A stretch of 64,000 nucleotides of DNA, from assembly GCA_016719395.1 (NCBI GenBank), contig JADJZF010000012.1, positions 62,001 through 126,000 of the forward strand, given 5' to 3'. Shown piece after piece: positions 1 to 10,188 of this stretch (positions are counted from its first letter, which is position 1; each line of letters opens with the position of its first letter). Below the pieces are notes generated by a model. The model saw nothing but the letters and a program-made list of their open reading frames with translations, did not search any database and was not told the origin of the DNA. The position numbers and the translations under genes are program-made. Source of the DNA: Candidatus Amarobacter glycogenicus. GTDB lineage: Bacteria > Chloroflexota > Dehalococcoidia > Tepidiformales > Tepidiformaceae.

Positions 1-2170
1 AGCGCGTCTTCCAGTTCTGCCTCGTGCGCAAGGATGGCTCGCACTTTCCGGCCGATGTCCAGGGCTCCTACATCCTCGATGAACAGGACAACCCGTGCGG
101 CGTCCGCTACATGTTTCGCGACACTACCGCCCGCCGGGAAGCCGAACTCGAGCGAGCCCGGCTCGCGGCCATCGTCGAATCCAGCGACGATGCGATAGTG
201 AGCCGCGCACCAGACGGCAGGGTCCTGAGCTGGAACCGCGGCGCCGAGAAGTTGTACGGCTGGACGGCGGAGGAGATGGCCGGCCAGCCGCTCGAAACCA
301 TGGAGCTCCCGCACGCTTCCGGCGAGATGGCGGACACCAACCGCCGGATCCTGGAGGGTACGCAGGGAGTCATCGAGACCAGGCGACCGACGAAGGATGG
401 CCGGGTCATCGAAGTCTCCATCGCCCTTTTCCCGGTACGCGATGCCAACGGAGAGGTCTTCGCCACGGCCGGCATCAGCAGGGACATCGGCGACCGCAGC
501 GCGACCGACCGGGCTCTCCGCCGCTCGAACGACCTCCTCAGCGCCCTGACTTCCGCCCAGACGGACTTCATCCGCGAGCGCGACGCCCGCGCTGTCTTCG
601 AGGGCCTCCTGCCCAGCCTGCTCACCCTCACCGGGAGCGAATACGGCTTCATCGGCGAAGTCCTCTATCGCAACGGTGCGCCGTACCTGAAGACACACGC
701 CGTCTCGGACATCGCATGGGACGAGTGGAGCCGGAAGTTCTACGACGAGAACATCGACGAAGGCATCGAGTTCGTGAACCTGAAGTCGCTCTTCGGCGAG
801 GTTCTCGTCACCGGAGAAACGCTCATCGCGAACGACCCCGCCAGCGACCCCCGGCGGGGCGGCCTTCCACCGGGCCATCCCGCGCTCAACGCCTTCATGG
901 GCATGCCGATCCACCGGGGGGACCGTCTCGTGGGGATGATCGGCATCGCGAACCGCCCCGGCGGATACGACGACGGAGTCGGCGAGTTCCTGCAACCGTT
1001 CGCCACGACCTGTGGCACGCTCCTCGAAGCGATCCGCATCGAGAAGGCGCGACTCGCCGCTGAGAACCGCCTGGACCTTGCCATGCGCGGCGCGAACCTC
1101 GCGCTCTGGGAATGGGATGTCCGCAAGCGCGAGATGACCGTCCAGATTCCCGAGGGCGGGGACCACGGATTCGACCAGGGTGACGCCCAGGACTCCGACT
1201 GGCTGATGACGCGGGTACACCCCGACGACCGGGAACTCGTCTCGGCAACTTTCAACGCCCACTTCTCCGGCGAGACCGCCTTCGTCGAGTGCGAACACCG
1301 CGTGATCGACGGCCGCGGAGACTACCGCTGGCTGCTCACTCGCGGCACCACGGTCTTGCGAGATGGTGCCGGGCGGCCCCTCCGCGCCGCCGGGACATTT
1401 CTCGACATCACCGACCGGAAAGCCGCCGACGACGAGCGCGAACGGCTCGAGCAACAGATCCGCCAGAGCCAGAAGCTCGAAAGTCTCGGGGTGTTCGCGG
1501 GCGGAATCGCCCACGACTTCAACAACCTCCTCACGGCGATCCTCGGGAACCTCTACCTCCTCAACCAGGAAATGCAGGACGGCCCCCAGACCGAACTGCT
1601 GAACGAAGCGAGGCATGCCGCCGAGCGAGGCGCGGAACTCGTCCGCAGGCTGCTCACGTTCGCGCGGCCGGAAGTCGAACGGGCCGAACTCGTCGACCTC
1701 GACCGACTGATAGATGAAACAGCCGCCCTCGCCCGCTCGGTGCTGACGCCGAGCGTCCGCCTCGTCGTCCGGCGCGGCGCGGGCCACACTGAAGTGCTCG
1801 GCTCGCCGATCTCCCTCCAGCAGATTCTGATTAACCTCATGGTGAACGCTCGCGACGCTATGCCCGGCGGCGGCACGATCACCGTCTCCCACAGGGTCGT
1901 CACCGTCGGCCCCCGCCACCGCTGGGCGCCGCCCGAACTTCCCCGAGGCCGCTACCACGTCGTCTCTGTCGCGGACACCGGCCAGGGCATGCCCGCCGGC
2001 CTGGTCGAACGCATCTTCGACCCGTTCTTCACGACGAAAGGGCACGGCCGGGGCTCGGGCCTCGGTTTGCCCACCGCCCTGGGCATCGCACGGGCCCACG
2101 GTGGCTGGCTCGCGCAGAAAGCACCGCCGGCCAGGGAAGCACCTTCCGGCTTCTCCTCCCGGCAAGCTGA
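1..2170 (+). CDS. PAS/GAF sensor histidine kinase, 5'-truncated by the window edge, one frameshift near the 3' end
   Basis: The window opens inside this gene; the frame is open from base 3. Visible domains are a PAS C-terminus, a full PAS (about residues 45-160 counting from base 24), a GAF-like domain (about 185-345), a further PAS (about 350-470), a HisKA helix with the phosphoacceptor His in IAHDFNN, and a HATPase_c domain with N, G1 and G2 boxes (NARDAM, DTGQGM, GSGLGL). No membrane segment is seen, so it is probably a cytosolic sensor kinase. The reading frame breaks at about 2109-2114. One frame over, the family-typical tail RAESTAGQGSTFRLLLPAS continues to a TGA at 2168-2170, so one base appears to be missing. 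Read without correction, the frame would run on to 2354 into the next gene. The kinase core closely resembles the one at 21219-23471. No partner regulator lies beside it. Confidence 0.85.
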
Positions 2171-2307
2171 GGCAGCCCGCGCGGCCCCTCACACAAATCC
2201 GGCAATTCGTGCGGCGAGATTGGCCCGGTCGACCCTGACCCGCACTCTGGCGTACAACCTACCGTTATGGCCGGCGGCGGCTCCGCGGCCGCCAAGGAGA
2301 GTGGAGC

Positions 2308-5300
2308 GTGGCAGACCGGTTCGAGATACCCCGCTACTGCGGGCGCTGCGGTGAGATCTTCGATGGCAGGGCCACCACCTGCCCCGAATGCGGCGGCATC
2401 TGGCCCGAAGAGCTCCCGCGGGACCTGATCGCGGTCTACGCGCTCCTGCTCACGGAAATCCACAACCTCCGCCGGAATGGCGCCATCTCTGAAGCGACCT
2501 TCGCCCAGATACGGCGCGTGTACGAAGAGCGCCTCCTCGCCGTCCGCCCGGCGCGAAGGCGGGCACCCGAACCCGAGCCGATGGCGGCCCCTGCGATCGC
2601 CGCGCCGGCCCCAGAGGCTGCCGAATCGCCCGTCCCTGCTGAACCGGCGCCGCGCCTCGCACCGCCTCCGCCACCCACCGGTCCGCCGCGACCGGCTGTC
2701 CCACAAAAACCCCCGGGCGATGTGACGCTCGATCTTCGCAACTGGGCCGCCCGCCGCCAGGCCGACCTTGTTCTCTACCTGGGAGCGTTCTTGCTCTCCA
2801 TTTCCGCGCTGATCTTCGTGAGCTACACCGGCAGCGGCGGCGGGGCGAAGAGCGCCCTCTTCGGCCTCTACACCCTCCTCTTCCTGGTCCTCGGCATCCA
2901 GCTGCGGAAGTGGGAGCGTGTGCAGGAGGCGGGGCCCGTCTTCCTCGGACTCGGCGCCGTCCTCGTACCCCTCAACTTCGTCGCCATCTACACCAACGTG
3001 CTTCGCCACGAAGACGTCTCCCGGGAGTACGTCTGGCTCGCCGGAAGCCTCTCGACGGCCGGGCTCTACTCGCTCCTCGCGTGGCGGGACTTCGGAAAGT
3101 TCTACTGGCTCCCCGCCGCAGGCGCCTACCTCGCCGCCTACGCCTCGCTTGGCGCCTGCCTGCACTTCGCATCGGAGTGGTACGGCCCGTGGTTCGTCGC
3201 CCTTGGCGCGGCTGGCGTGGCCGCTGCCCCGCGCCTCCCGGTCCCGCCACGCGCTCGCGGCTTCGTCGAGGGCGGCTCCTACGCGCTCGTCTCCGCCGCC
3301 CTGCTCTATACGCACCAGGCCGTCGCGTTCGAAGACGGCGCACACGCAGCCATCCCCGTCGCTTATGCGTTCACGGCCGCGGCGATCGCGCGCTCCGCGT
3401 TCCCTTCCCGCCGGCCCATCTTCCTCGGTCTCCTTCCCCCGGTTTCCGTCATGACCCTCGCTTCCGCGGGATGGGCAATCGACCCGTGGGCAGAAACCGT
3501 CGTCACATGGTCACCGCTCTCACTCCTGGCCGTTGCCGCAGGGTACCTCGCCGTCGGAAGGTTCCAGCCGCGCTATGGTCCGGCATGGCGATCCCTCGCG
3601 CTGGCCTTCGGCATCGTCGCCCTGGTCCTCGCCCACGGCCGCGCCGCCGAAGGCGATAGCCGATGGCTGCTGCCCGTCGCCTATGCCCTCTCCTCGCTCA
3701 TTGCCGCAGGCTGGTACGGCGCCTGCCGGTATGTCCCGGCGCTGGCCTTCCTCCCGCCGCTCCTCGCAGCTGCCGCCGCCTCGACGTCCTGGGCGGCCGA
3801 CGCGCTCGCCTACGAGTGGCTGTGGACGTTCGCTGTCTTCGCAGCGGTCGGCTATGCCCTCATCGCGCGGCGCCGGCCAGCGGAGGCGGAGGTATGGGGC
3901 ATGCTCGCGGCCTCCAGTGGCGCCACCGCCATCGCCATCTCTCACGCCGCAACGGCCTTCTCGGGGATAAACCGCTGGGAACTCCCCGCGGTCTACGGCC
4001 TCGCCGCCGGTGGCGCCGCCTTCGATGCGTTCCGCTTCCGGCCGTCCGCCCTCCTCGGGGCCTTCGCCCTCGCGATCGGCGGCGCGGCAGCGCTCTGGGC
4101 GTTCGAAGTCGACCAGGCATACTGGGCGTTCCCTGCCATCGGGATCAGCCTTGTCATCCTGGCATCGGAACGAGCGTGGGTCCGCGATGCGGGCCTCGCA
4201 ACGCTCGCCTGGCCCGGCGCCCTCATCCTCGCTGCCACCCCCGTCCTCCTGGTCGACGCGTACACCGATGAAGCGTGGGTGGGCGCCGCTGCATTCGCCG
4301 CTGCGGCCATCGCCATCTTTGGGTTGGCGCTCCGCACGAACGGCGCGTTTGCCGCGCTCGCCGGGCACACCTCGGACAGGGCCTCGCGAATCGAACAGCA
4401 GATGCTGGCGCGCGGCGGCGCCTGGGCGCTCTTCGCCTCCGGCGGGATGGTGGACGTCGCGCTCGAACTCTCGGCGATTGAGAGCGCCTGGACCTTCGCC
4501 ATCGCGGGCATCGCCCTCTGGCTTGCCGTCGCGGGGCTCGGCAAGTGGTTAAGGTCGCTCGATGAGGTCCTTGGCCCGGTCGGGCTGAGCGCCTTCGCCC
4601 TCGCCGTCCTCCTCGGCCACGAAGGACCGGGGCACGTCTCGATGATGCTCGGGCTCGGCGCGGTCGCCGCCTCGCTGGGGGTCCGGGGCCGTTTCGCGAT
4701 GGCGTGGCGGGCGGCCTATGCCGGGGGCGCGAGCCTCGCGCTGCTCTTCGCCCATGTCCACGCCGCCGAGGCAGGCGCCGATGCCTGGCAACTGCCCGCG
4801 GCCTACGCGCTCACCATCGTTGCCCTCCTCTGGGACGGCGCCTGGAATCGCTACCAGCCCGCCATGCTCTTCGTCCCCGCCGTCGCCACCGTCGGGGCCG
4901 GGACCGCCGTCTGGTGGCGAGGGTGGCCCGACCAGCACATGGCCTGGACACCTCTCGCCTTCGCCCTGGGCATCGCCGCGACCGAACGCCTCTGGATGCG
5001 CGGCAGCGTCCTCCGGCCCGCTGCCTGGCCGTACGTGCTCGCGCTCGCCCTTGCTCCACTGACTCTCACCAGTTCGTACGAGGCAGCGCCCTGGTACGGG
5101 GTCGCGGGATTCGCATTGGCCGGAATCGCGTGGTTCGCCACCGTCGTCCGCAGCAATGGCGCCCTGCGCATCGGCGCCAGGTTCGGCTTCACCCGCGAGC
5201 GGCAGGTACTGGCGTTCGGGGGCTTCAGCCTGAGCCTGGCCACCGTGGGCTACCTCGTCTTCGCGCTCGAACAGCCGCGGACCACCTCGGCATGGGCGTT

Positions 5301-7278
5301 CGCCGGCCTCACGATCACGGCGTGGGCAGTGGCCGGGGGCTTGCGCCGCCGCCTGCCCGCGTTCGAGGAGGTCATCGGGCCGGCCAGCCTCACGGGCATC
5401 ATCGTCGCGGTTTTCGCCGCCGCCCCGCACGAAGACCACACCTCGATGCTCCTCGGCCTCACAGCCGTGGCGGCGGCACTCGCTGTCGGCGGGCGCTTCC
5501 CGATGCCCTGGCGGATCGTCTATGGCGGGGCCGCGGCGGGCTCCATCGTCTTCGCCCACAACCACGCCGAGCTCGCCAGCACGGGGGCCTGGCAGTTGCC
5601 CGCAGCCTATGGGCTCGTCCTCATCGCGCTGCTCTGGGACAGCGCCTGGAACCGCTGGCAGCCGGCGATGCTCTGCGTCCCGGCGGCCGCGGCGGCCACC
5701 GCCACCGCGTTTGCCTGGTGGCGGGAGTGGCCCCTGTACCACATGGCGTGGGCTCCGCTCGCCATCGCCCTTGCGATTGCCGCATCCGAGCGGCTCTGGT
5801 CCCGCGGCGATTTGGTCCGCCGGGGAGCCTGGTGGTACGTCCTCGGGCTTAGCCTGGCACCATTGGCCGCCCTCGAGGAGTACGAGTCCGAGGCATGGGC
5901 GGGCGCCGTCGCCTTCGTCCTCTCCGCCCTGGCCTGGGCTATCGGGTCCTGGCGAAGCAAAGGCTCGCTCGGCGAACTCTTCGACCTGAAGGCATCCGTG
6001 CCGCCGCGCACCGAACGGCACGGCGTCGCCCTCGGCGCCTTCGGCCTCGCCATGATCTCCCTCGGCTTCTTCAACCTGGCGATCGAACTATCGCTGGCCG
6101 GGGCCGGATGGACGTACGCCGCCACCGGCGCGGGCGCAATCTTCGCGACCTGCCGGACTCACGTGCGCGTTCGGGATTGGCTGGGCCCCCTCACCGTGGC
6201 CGGCCTCACCGCGTTCGTGATCGGGGCGGACGCCGCCGGGCACCACACCGGCGAACTCTCGGCGATGTTCGGAGTAGCAGCCGCAGCTTTCGTCGCCAGC
6301 GGCCTGGCGAATCGCTCCGACAACCGGGTGATCGGCGGCTTCGTCTCGGCGGTGGCTTCGGCTGCGCTCGCCTGGGCGTGGCAGGATTGGCCTGCCTGGT
6401 CGCTCTCACTGGTCTATGGAGCAACGGCAGCTATCCTCTTTTTCGCCCTGGCGCCGTCGCGCAAGGAGCCCGGCGTCCTCCCCAGGGCGGTAACGTTCCT
6501 CTCGGTCGCGCCGGTGCTCCTGGCGATTGCGGGTTCGGTCTTCGCGCTCAGCGCGCTCAATGGCACAACTCCATTCGACGGTAGTCCGGGCTCGAGCGGC
6601 GACCCGCTCGTCCGGACGCCCGAGTGGCTCTCGGCCGTCATCAACATCGCCATCGCGGGGGCGATGCTCGTTTTCGAAGGCATGTACCGGAAAGGCCGGC
6701 TGGCGGTTGTCGCCGGAGGAGCGGTGCTCTTGCTCTCGCTCGAAATGGCGATCGCGACGTTCGAGTTCGAGAACATCCAGGTCTACACGGCGCCGGTCGC
6801 GATCTGCCTGATCGGACTCGGGCTCTCCATCCGCCGCTCGGAGCCCTTGTTGGGCCACCACATGCTCCTGCACGAAGGGCTCTTTATTCTCGGCGCGGCC
6901 GTGCTCGTGCTCCCGCCCGCGGAACAGAGCTTCGAACCCGGCGGGGCGAACTGGGGTTTGCTCGTGATTCTCGAGGGCATGGCCCTGCTCGCCGTGGGGC
7001 TCACCCTCTTCCAGCGCTGGCTCGCCGTCGCCGGGGTTGTGACCCTGGTGGCCGTCGCGGCCCGCTATGTGGTCGACAACACGGCGAACGGGAACATCCC
7101 CTACTGGGCGATGCTCGGGGTCGCCGGGCTCCTCCTGCTCGGAGTCGGCGTGCTGATGCTTCTCGAGCGCGAGTGGTGGGACCGCACCAAGGCCCGGATG
7201 GCCCGCTGGTGGCTCGAACAGGAAGACTCCGGGCCCGGCGACGAGCCGCCGGATGCTGAGCCGGCGCTGCGACCGTAA
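2308..7278 (+). CDS. Giant polytopic membrane protein with N-terminal zinc ribbon and internal repeats
   Basis: A 1656-residue protein starting at GTG with an AAGGAG box just upstream. Residues about 11-31 form a two-CxxC zinc ribbon (YCGRCGE, TCPECGG). A Pro/Ala-rich linker follows (about 85-135), and from about residue 150 there is an almost unbroken run of hydrophobic helices, at least 30 by eye. Three diverged units of about 270 residues recur: WELPAVY near base 3973, WQLPAAY near 4784 and WQLPAAY near 5587, each followed by further matching blocks such as AWNRYQPAML / AWNRWQPAML. The C-terminus is charged and cytosolic-looking. I do not recognise a function. It may resemble very large actinobacterial membrane proteins that pair a zinc ribbon with many helices, but that is only an impression. 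The gene converges on the NHL gene with 4 bases between them. Confidence 0.85.
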   Translation: MADRFEIPRYCGRCGEIFDGRATTCPECGGIWPEELPRDLIAVYALLLTEIHNLRRNGAISEATFAQIRRVYEERLLAVRPARRRAPEPEPMAAPAIAAPAPEAAESPVPAEPAPRLAPPPPPTGPPRPAVPQKPPGDVTLDLRNWAARRQADLVLYLGAFLLSISALIFVSYTGSGGGAKSALFGLYTLLFLVLGIQLRKWERVQEAGPVFLGLGAVLVPLNFVAIYTNVLRHEDVSREYVWLAGSLSTAGLYSLLAWRDFGKFYWLPAAGAYLAAYASLGACLHFASEWYGPWFVALGAAGVAAAPRLPVPPRARGFVEGGSYALVSAALLYTHQAVAFEDGAHAAIPVAYAFTAAAIARSAFPSRRPIFLGLLPPVSVMTLASAGWAIDPWAETVVTWSPLSLLAVAAGYLAVGRFQPRYGPAWRSLALAFGIVALVLAHGRAAEGDSRWLLPVAYALSSLIAAGWYGACRYVPALAFLPPLLAAAAASTSWAADALAYEWLWTFAVFAAVGYALIARRRPAEAEVWGMLAASSGATAIAISHAATAFSGINRWELPAVYGLAAGGAAFDAFRFRPSALLGAFALAIGGAAALWAFEVDQAYWAFPAIGISLVILASERAWVRDAGLATLAWPGALILAATPVLLVDAYTDEAWVGAAAFAAAAIAIFGLALRTNGAFAALAGHTSDRASRIEQQMLARGGAWALFASGGMVDVALELSAIESAWTFAIAGIALWLAVAGLGKWLRSLDEVLGPVGLSAFALAVLLGHEGPGHVSMMLGLGAVAASLGVRGRFAMAWRAAYAGGASLALLFAHVHAAEAGADAWQLPAAYALTIVALLWDGAWNRYQPAMLFVPAVATVGAGTAVWWRGWPDQHMAWTPLAFALGIAATERLWMRGSVLRPAAWPYVLALALAPLTLTSSYEAAPWYGVAGFALAGIAWFATVVRSNGALRIGARFGFTRERQVLAFGGFSLSLATVGYLVFALEQPRTTSAWAFAGLTITAWAVAGGLRRRLPAFEEVIGPASLTGIIVAVFAAAPHEDHTSMLLGLTAVAAALAVGGRFPMPWRIVYGGAAAGSIVFAHNHAELASTGAWQLPAAYGLVLIALLWDSAWNRWQPAMLCVPAAAAATATAFAWWREWPLYHMAWAPLAIALAIAASERLWSRGDLVRRGAWWYVLGLSLAPLAALEEYESEAWAGAVAFVLSALAWAIGSWRSKGSLGELFDLKASVPPRTERHGVALGAFGLAMISLGFFNLAIELSLAGAGWTYAATGAGAIFATCRTHVRVRDWLGPLTVAGLTAFVIGADAAGHHTGELSAMFGVAAAAFVASGLANRSDNRVIGGFVSAVASAALAWAWQDWPAWSLSLVYGATAAILFFALAPSRKEPGVLPRAVTFLSVAPVLLAIAGSVFALSALNGTTPFDGSPGSSGDPLVRTPEWLSAVINIAIAGAMLVFEGMYRKGRLAVVAGGAVLLLSLEMAIATFEFENIQVYTAPVAICLIGLGLSIRRSEPLLGHHMLLHEGLFILGAAVLVLPPAEQSFEPGGANWGLLVILEGMALLAVGLTLFQRWLAVAGVVTLVAVAARYVVDNTANGNIPYWAMLGVAGLLLLGVGVLMLLEREWWDRTKARMARWWLEQEDSGPGDEPPDAEPALRP

Positions 7279-7282
7279 GACG

Positions 7283-8278
7283 TCAGTCCTCGATCCGCCG
7301 CCACTTCCGCAGGCTCGTCATTTCGCGGGCCGGGTCCTGGCGGCTGCCGACCTCGGTGTAGGAGACTTCCGCCACGTAGACATCGCCCCGTGAATCCACG
7401 GCAATGCTGTGCGGCCAGAGGAATTGTTCCGCCCGCTCGCCCGGCAGAGTGGCGCCGAAGCGGCCCTGCAACTCGCCCGAACGGTCGTAGATCGACACGC
7501 GGTGCCCCAGGTTCGGGACGCCGTGCTGCACCGGGGGCGGCCCTTGTTCGGCGACGTACACGTTGGAATCCGTGCCCCGCCCACCGACGACCGCGACGGC
7601 GTGGTGCACGTGCCACTGGGTGCGAAACTCGCCCTCCAGCGAGAACACCTGGACACGATGGTTCTCGCGGTCGGCGACGATCACCCCGTCCGCGCCGAAC
7701 ATCGCGATGTTGTGCGGCAGGCTGAACTGGCCGGGGTCGGAGCCAGCCTCTCCCCACGATTGCAGGAGCCGGCCTTCCCGGTCGAAGCGGTGGATCCGCG
7801 AGTTCCGGTATCCGTCCGAGACGTAGATATCACCGTTCGCCGGGTTCACCGCCACATCCGTCGGGCGGTTGAACGGTTCGCCACTCTGGGCCGGGGCTGT
7901 TTCGCCGTTTCCCAGCCGCAGAAGCTCGCGACCGGACCGGTCGGTCTTCGTGATCGTGTGTCCCAGCACATCGACCAGCCAGAGGTTGTCTTCGTGATCG
8001 GTTCGGATCGAGTGGGCGCGCAGCCAACGGTTCCCCGGCCACGTCTGCAAGGCGTTCCCATAGGCATCAGTGATGAGCCGGGTACCCGATCCAGGGTCGT
8101 CGTTGCCCCACATGTCGATGACGTTGCCGTCGCGGTCGAAGACCAGCACCGGCATATTCCCACGGTTGAAAACGTAGACCCGGTCGGCCGAGTCCACCGC
8201 CACGGCGGTCGCTTCCTGCAACCAGATGCCGTGGGGTACTTTCGCCCAAAACGGGACGGGTTCGAAGCGGGTGGACAT
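7283..8278 (-). CDS. NHL-repeat beta-propeller protein
   Basis: A 331-residue protein built of repeated NHL-type blades, for example NRPTDVAVNPANGDIYVSDG, LPHNIAMFGADGVIVAD and LWPHSIAVDSRGDVYVAE. The blades give a six-bladed propeller like that of the peptidyl-alpha-hydroxyglycine amidating lyase family. There is no signal peptide, so the protein is probably cytosolic. The ATG at 8276-8278 begins MSTRFEPVPFW; the open frame reaches further upstream only as a shadow of the divergent glycosyltransferase gene. The substrate or binding partner is unknown, and NHL propellers can be catalytic or purely protein/RNA binding. Confidence 0.85.
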   Translation of the reverse strand: MSTRFEPVPFWAKVPHGIWLQEATAVAVDSADRVYVFNRGNMPVLVFDRDGNVIDMWGNDDPGSGTRLITDAYGNALQTWPGNRWLRAHSIRTDHEDNLWLVDVLGHTITKTDRSGRELLRLGNGETAPAQSGEPFNRPTDVAVNPANGDIYVSDGYRNSRIHRFDREGRLLQSWGEAGSDPGQFSLPHNIAMFGADGVIVADRENHRVQVFSLEGEFRTQWHVHHAVAVVGGRGTDSNVYVAEQGPPPVQHGVPNLGHRVSIYDRSGELQGRFGATLPGERAEQFLWPHSIAVDSRGDVYVAEVSYTEVGSRQDPAREMTSLRKWRRIED

Positions 8279-8377
8279 CGATAGGGCCTCCGCGGTGCCG
8301 TGGCGCGCTGGTCTCGCGCGCCCGTTGGCGCTGCCGGCCGTATTCTCGCACGCGCGCCGGGAGGCGCCGGGGGGAGT

Positions 8378-9286
8378 GTGGAATCGACGGTAATCCTCGT
8401 GCCCACGAAGGGACGGCCGCATCACCTGGAGCGCTGCCTGCGTTCCATCGAGGAATGCGCCCCCAACCCCCGGGTCGTGGTCATCGACCAGGACCCGGAT
8501 GCGGGCGCGGAGCGGCTCTGCCAGGGCTTCGCCGGTCTCGCGCTCGACTATCTCCACCATCCCGCGGGCGGAAAGAGCGCGGCCTTGAACGCCGGCATCC
8601 GGGCGAGCGGCTCCACCTTCATCGCGTTCACCGACGACGACTGCACGGTCCCCGGGGATTGGATCCGGGCCGGGACCCGCGCCTTCGCGGGCGCCCCCCG
8701 CCTTGCGATCGTCTCGGGTGGCGCGGTCGCCTGCCCGCATGACCCACGCAGGGAGTTCGTCCCCGCCCACATTCCAGGCAGGCGCGAGGTCCGCCGGGGA
8801 GGTCGCGCGGTCGCGCGGATCGGTGCGCTCGGCGGCAACATGTTCGCGCGTCGCGACGCGTTGGAGCGGCTCGGCGGGTTCGACGAGGCCCTCGGGCCCG
8901 GTTGCCACTTCCCAAGCGGCGAAGACCAGGACCTCAACAACCGCGCGCTCCGGGCCGGGTACGACGTCCTCTGCGATCCCTCCATCCTGGTCACGCATTG
9001 GGGCGGACGCGCCTACGGCGACGAAGCCACCCGGCTCCTCCGGGGCTATTCCCGCGGCATTGGGGCGCTCGCCGCCAAAGACGTGCGGCTAGGGTCCGTC
9101 ACCGGGGTGTACCCGCTCATCCGCGAACTCAGCGTCGAGCTTCGCTTCGCCGCCGCGGCTGTCGTGCGTCCCGCCGCGGCCCCATTTGTGTTCCGGAGCC
9201 CGTGGCTCATCCAGGGTCTCTGGCAGGGCATGAGAGCGCCCCTGGACCGGCGGGCCGCCTTGTTCGGCCCGGAACGAGCGACCTGA
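8378..9286 (+). CDS. Glycosyltransferase family 2 (GT-A fold)
   Basis: A 302-residue protein that transfers a sugar from a nucleotide-sugar donor. It has the GT2 opening strand ILVPTKGRPHHLERCL, a first acidic patch at VVVIDQDPD, the DxD-like FTDDDC metal site and a downstream GEDQDLNNRAL segment matching the ED/QxxRW region. GTG at 8378 is preferred because a GGAGG lies about 15 nt upstream and the GT2 fold starts immediately; an earlier in-frame start at 8300 would add an unlikely Ala/Gly-rich stretch. It opens a run of surface-glycan genes (PIG-L, SGNH, MBOAT) that ends at 12623. Confidence 0.88.
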   Translation: MESTVILVPTKGRPHHLERCLRSIEECAPNPRVVVIDQDPDAGAERLCQGFAGLALDYLHHPAGGKSAALNAGIRASGSTFIAFTDDDCTVPGDWIRAGTRAFAGAPRLAIVSGGAVACPHDPRREFVPAHIPGRREVRRGGRAVARIGALGGNMFARRDALERLGGFDEALGPGCHFPSGEDQDLNNRALRAGYDVLCDPSILVTHWGGRAYGDEATRLLRGYSRGIGALAAKDVRLGSVTGVYPLIRELSVELRFAAAAVVRPAAAPFVFRSPWLIQGLWQGMRAPLDRRAALFGPERAT

Positions 9287-9357
9287 CGGCGCCCCCGCCG
9301 ATTCGCTGTTAGGCGCTCCCGGCGGATCATCCGGAACTGAGCTTCGAGAGGTCCTGG

Positions 9358-10176
9358 TTGTCTCTTCGCCACATCTATCGCGACTTTCTGGTCCGGCGGT
9401 GCCTTCGCCGAGGCACGGCCTTCGACGAGGCGGCCCTCAGGCGCCCCGCCTTCATCCTCGCACCACATCCGGACGACGAGACGTTCGGCTGCGGGGGCAC
9501 GATCGTCCGCAAGCTGGCGGCCGGGGCGACGATCCATGTCATCGTGATGACCGACGGAAGTCGCGCGCCGGCTTCGGCTGCCCCGGCCGACCTTGCAGCA
9601 GTGCGGAGGTCCGAGACCCTGGAAGCCGCCCGCGAGTTGGGCCTCGACGCAACCTACTGCCACTTCCTCGACTCCCCTGATGGCGCGCTCGCAGCCCACC
9701 TGGGAAACGCCGTTGAACAGCTCGTGGCCCTCTTCGAGGAGTGGCCGGCCGAGCAACTCTTCTTGCCCTACCGCGCCGACGGCCACCCGGACCACATCGC
9801 CACCGCTGAGGCTGGCTTCCGCGCGGCACGCCTTGCCGGGCGCAAGTTCGAAGTCTACGAGTACCCCGTCTGGGCCTGGCGGCACTGGCCGTGGGTGGGT
9901 TTGCGACTCCCATACGGACACGAATTCTCCCCCTGGCGAACATCTATGAGGTTCGCCTTTGGGCTCTGCTTCACGAGCAGCTTCACCACGGTCAGCGACG
10001 TCCGCGCCGTCGCAAGTGCCAAGTCCGCCGCAGCCCTCGCCCACGGATCCCAGATGCGTGAAGGGGTCCCGGCGGGTGGATGGTCGATGCGAATCGTCAG
10101 CCGCGGCGACCTGCTCGAGACGCTCCTCGGCCCGATCGAGGTGTTCAAGCGGTCCACCGTTGGCGATGACGCCTGA
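9358..10176 (+). CDS. PIG-L/LmbE family zinc-dependent deacetylase
   Basis: A 272-residue member of the family that hydrolyses N-acetyl groups from GlcNAc-type substrates using a metal bound by AHPDDE-like and HPDH motifs. Here these are APHPDDETFGCGG near residue 35 and DGHPDHIAT near residue 142. It starts at TTG with a GAGAGG box about 10 nt upstream. There is no signal peptide, so the substrate is likely an intracellular glycan precursor. Its position between a GT2 and an SGNH/MBOAT pair suggests a role in trimming a polysaccharide or glycolipid. A second family member sits at 61091-61822. Confidence 0.88.
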   Translation: MSLRHIYRDFLVRRCLRRGTAFDEAALRRPAFILAPHPDDETFGCGGTIVRKLAAGATIHVIVMTDGSRAPASAAPADLAAVRRSETLEAARELGLDATYCHFLDSPDGALAAHLGNAVEQLVALFEEWPAEQLFLPYRADGHPDHIATAEAGFRAARLAGRKFEVYEYPVWAWRHWPWVGLRLPYGHEFSPWRTSMRFAFGLCFTSSFTTVSDVRAVASAKSAAALAHGSQMREGVPAGGWSMRIVSRGDLLETLLGPIEVFKRSTVGDDA

Positions 10177-10188
10177 TGGGGCAGCGGG

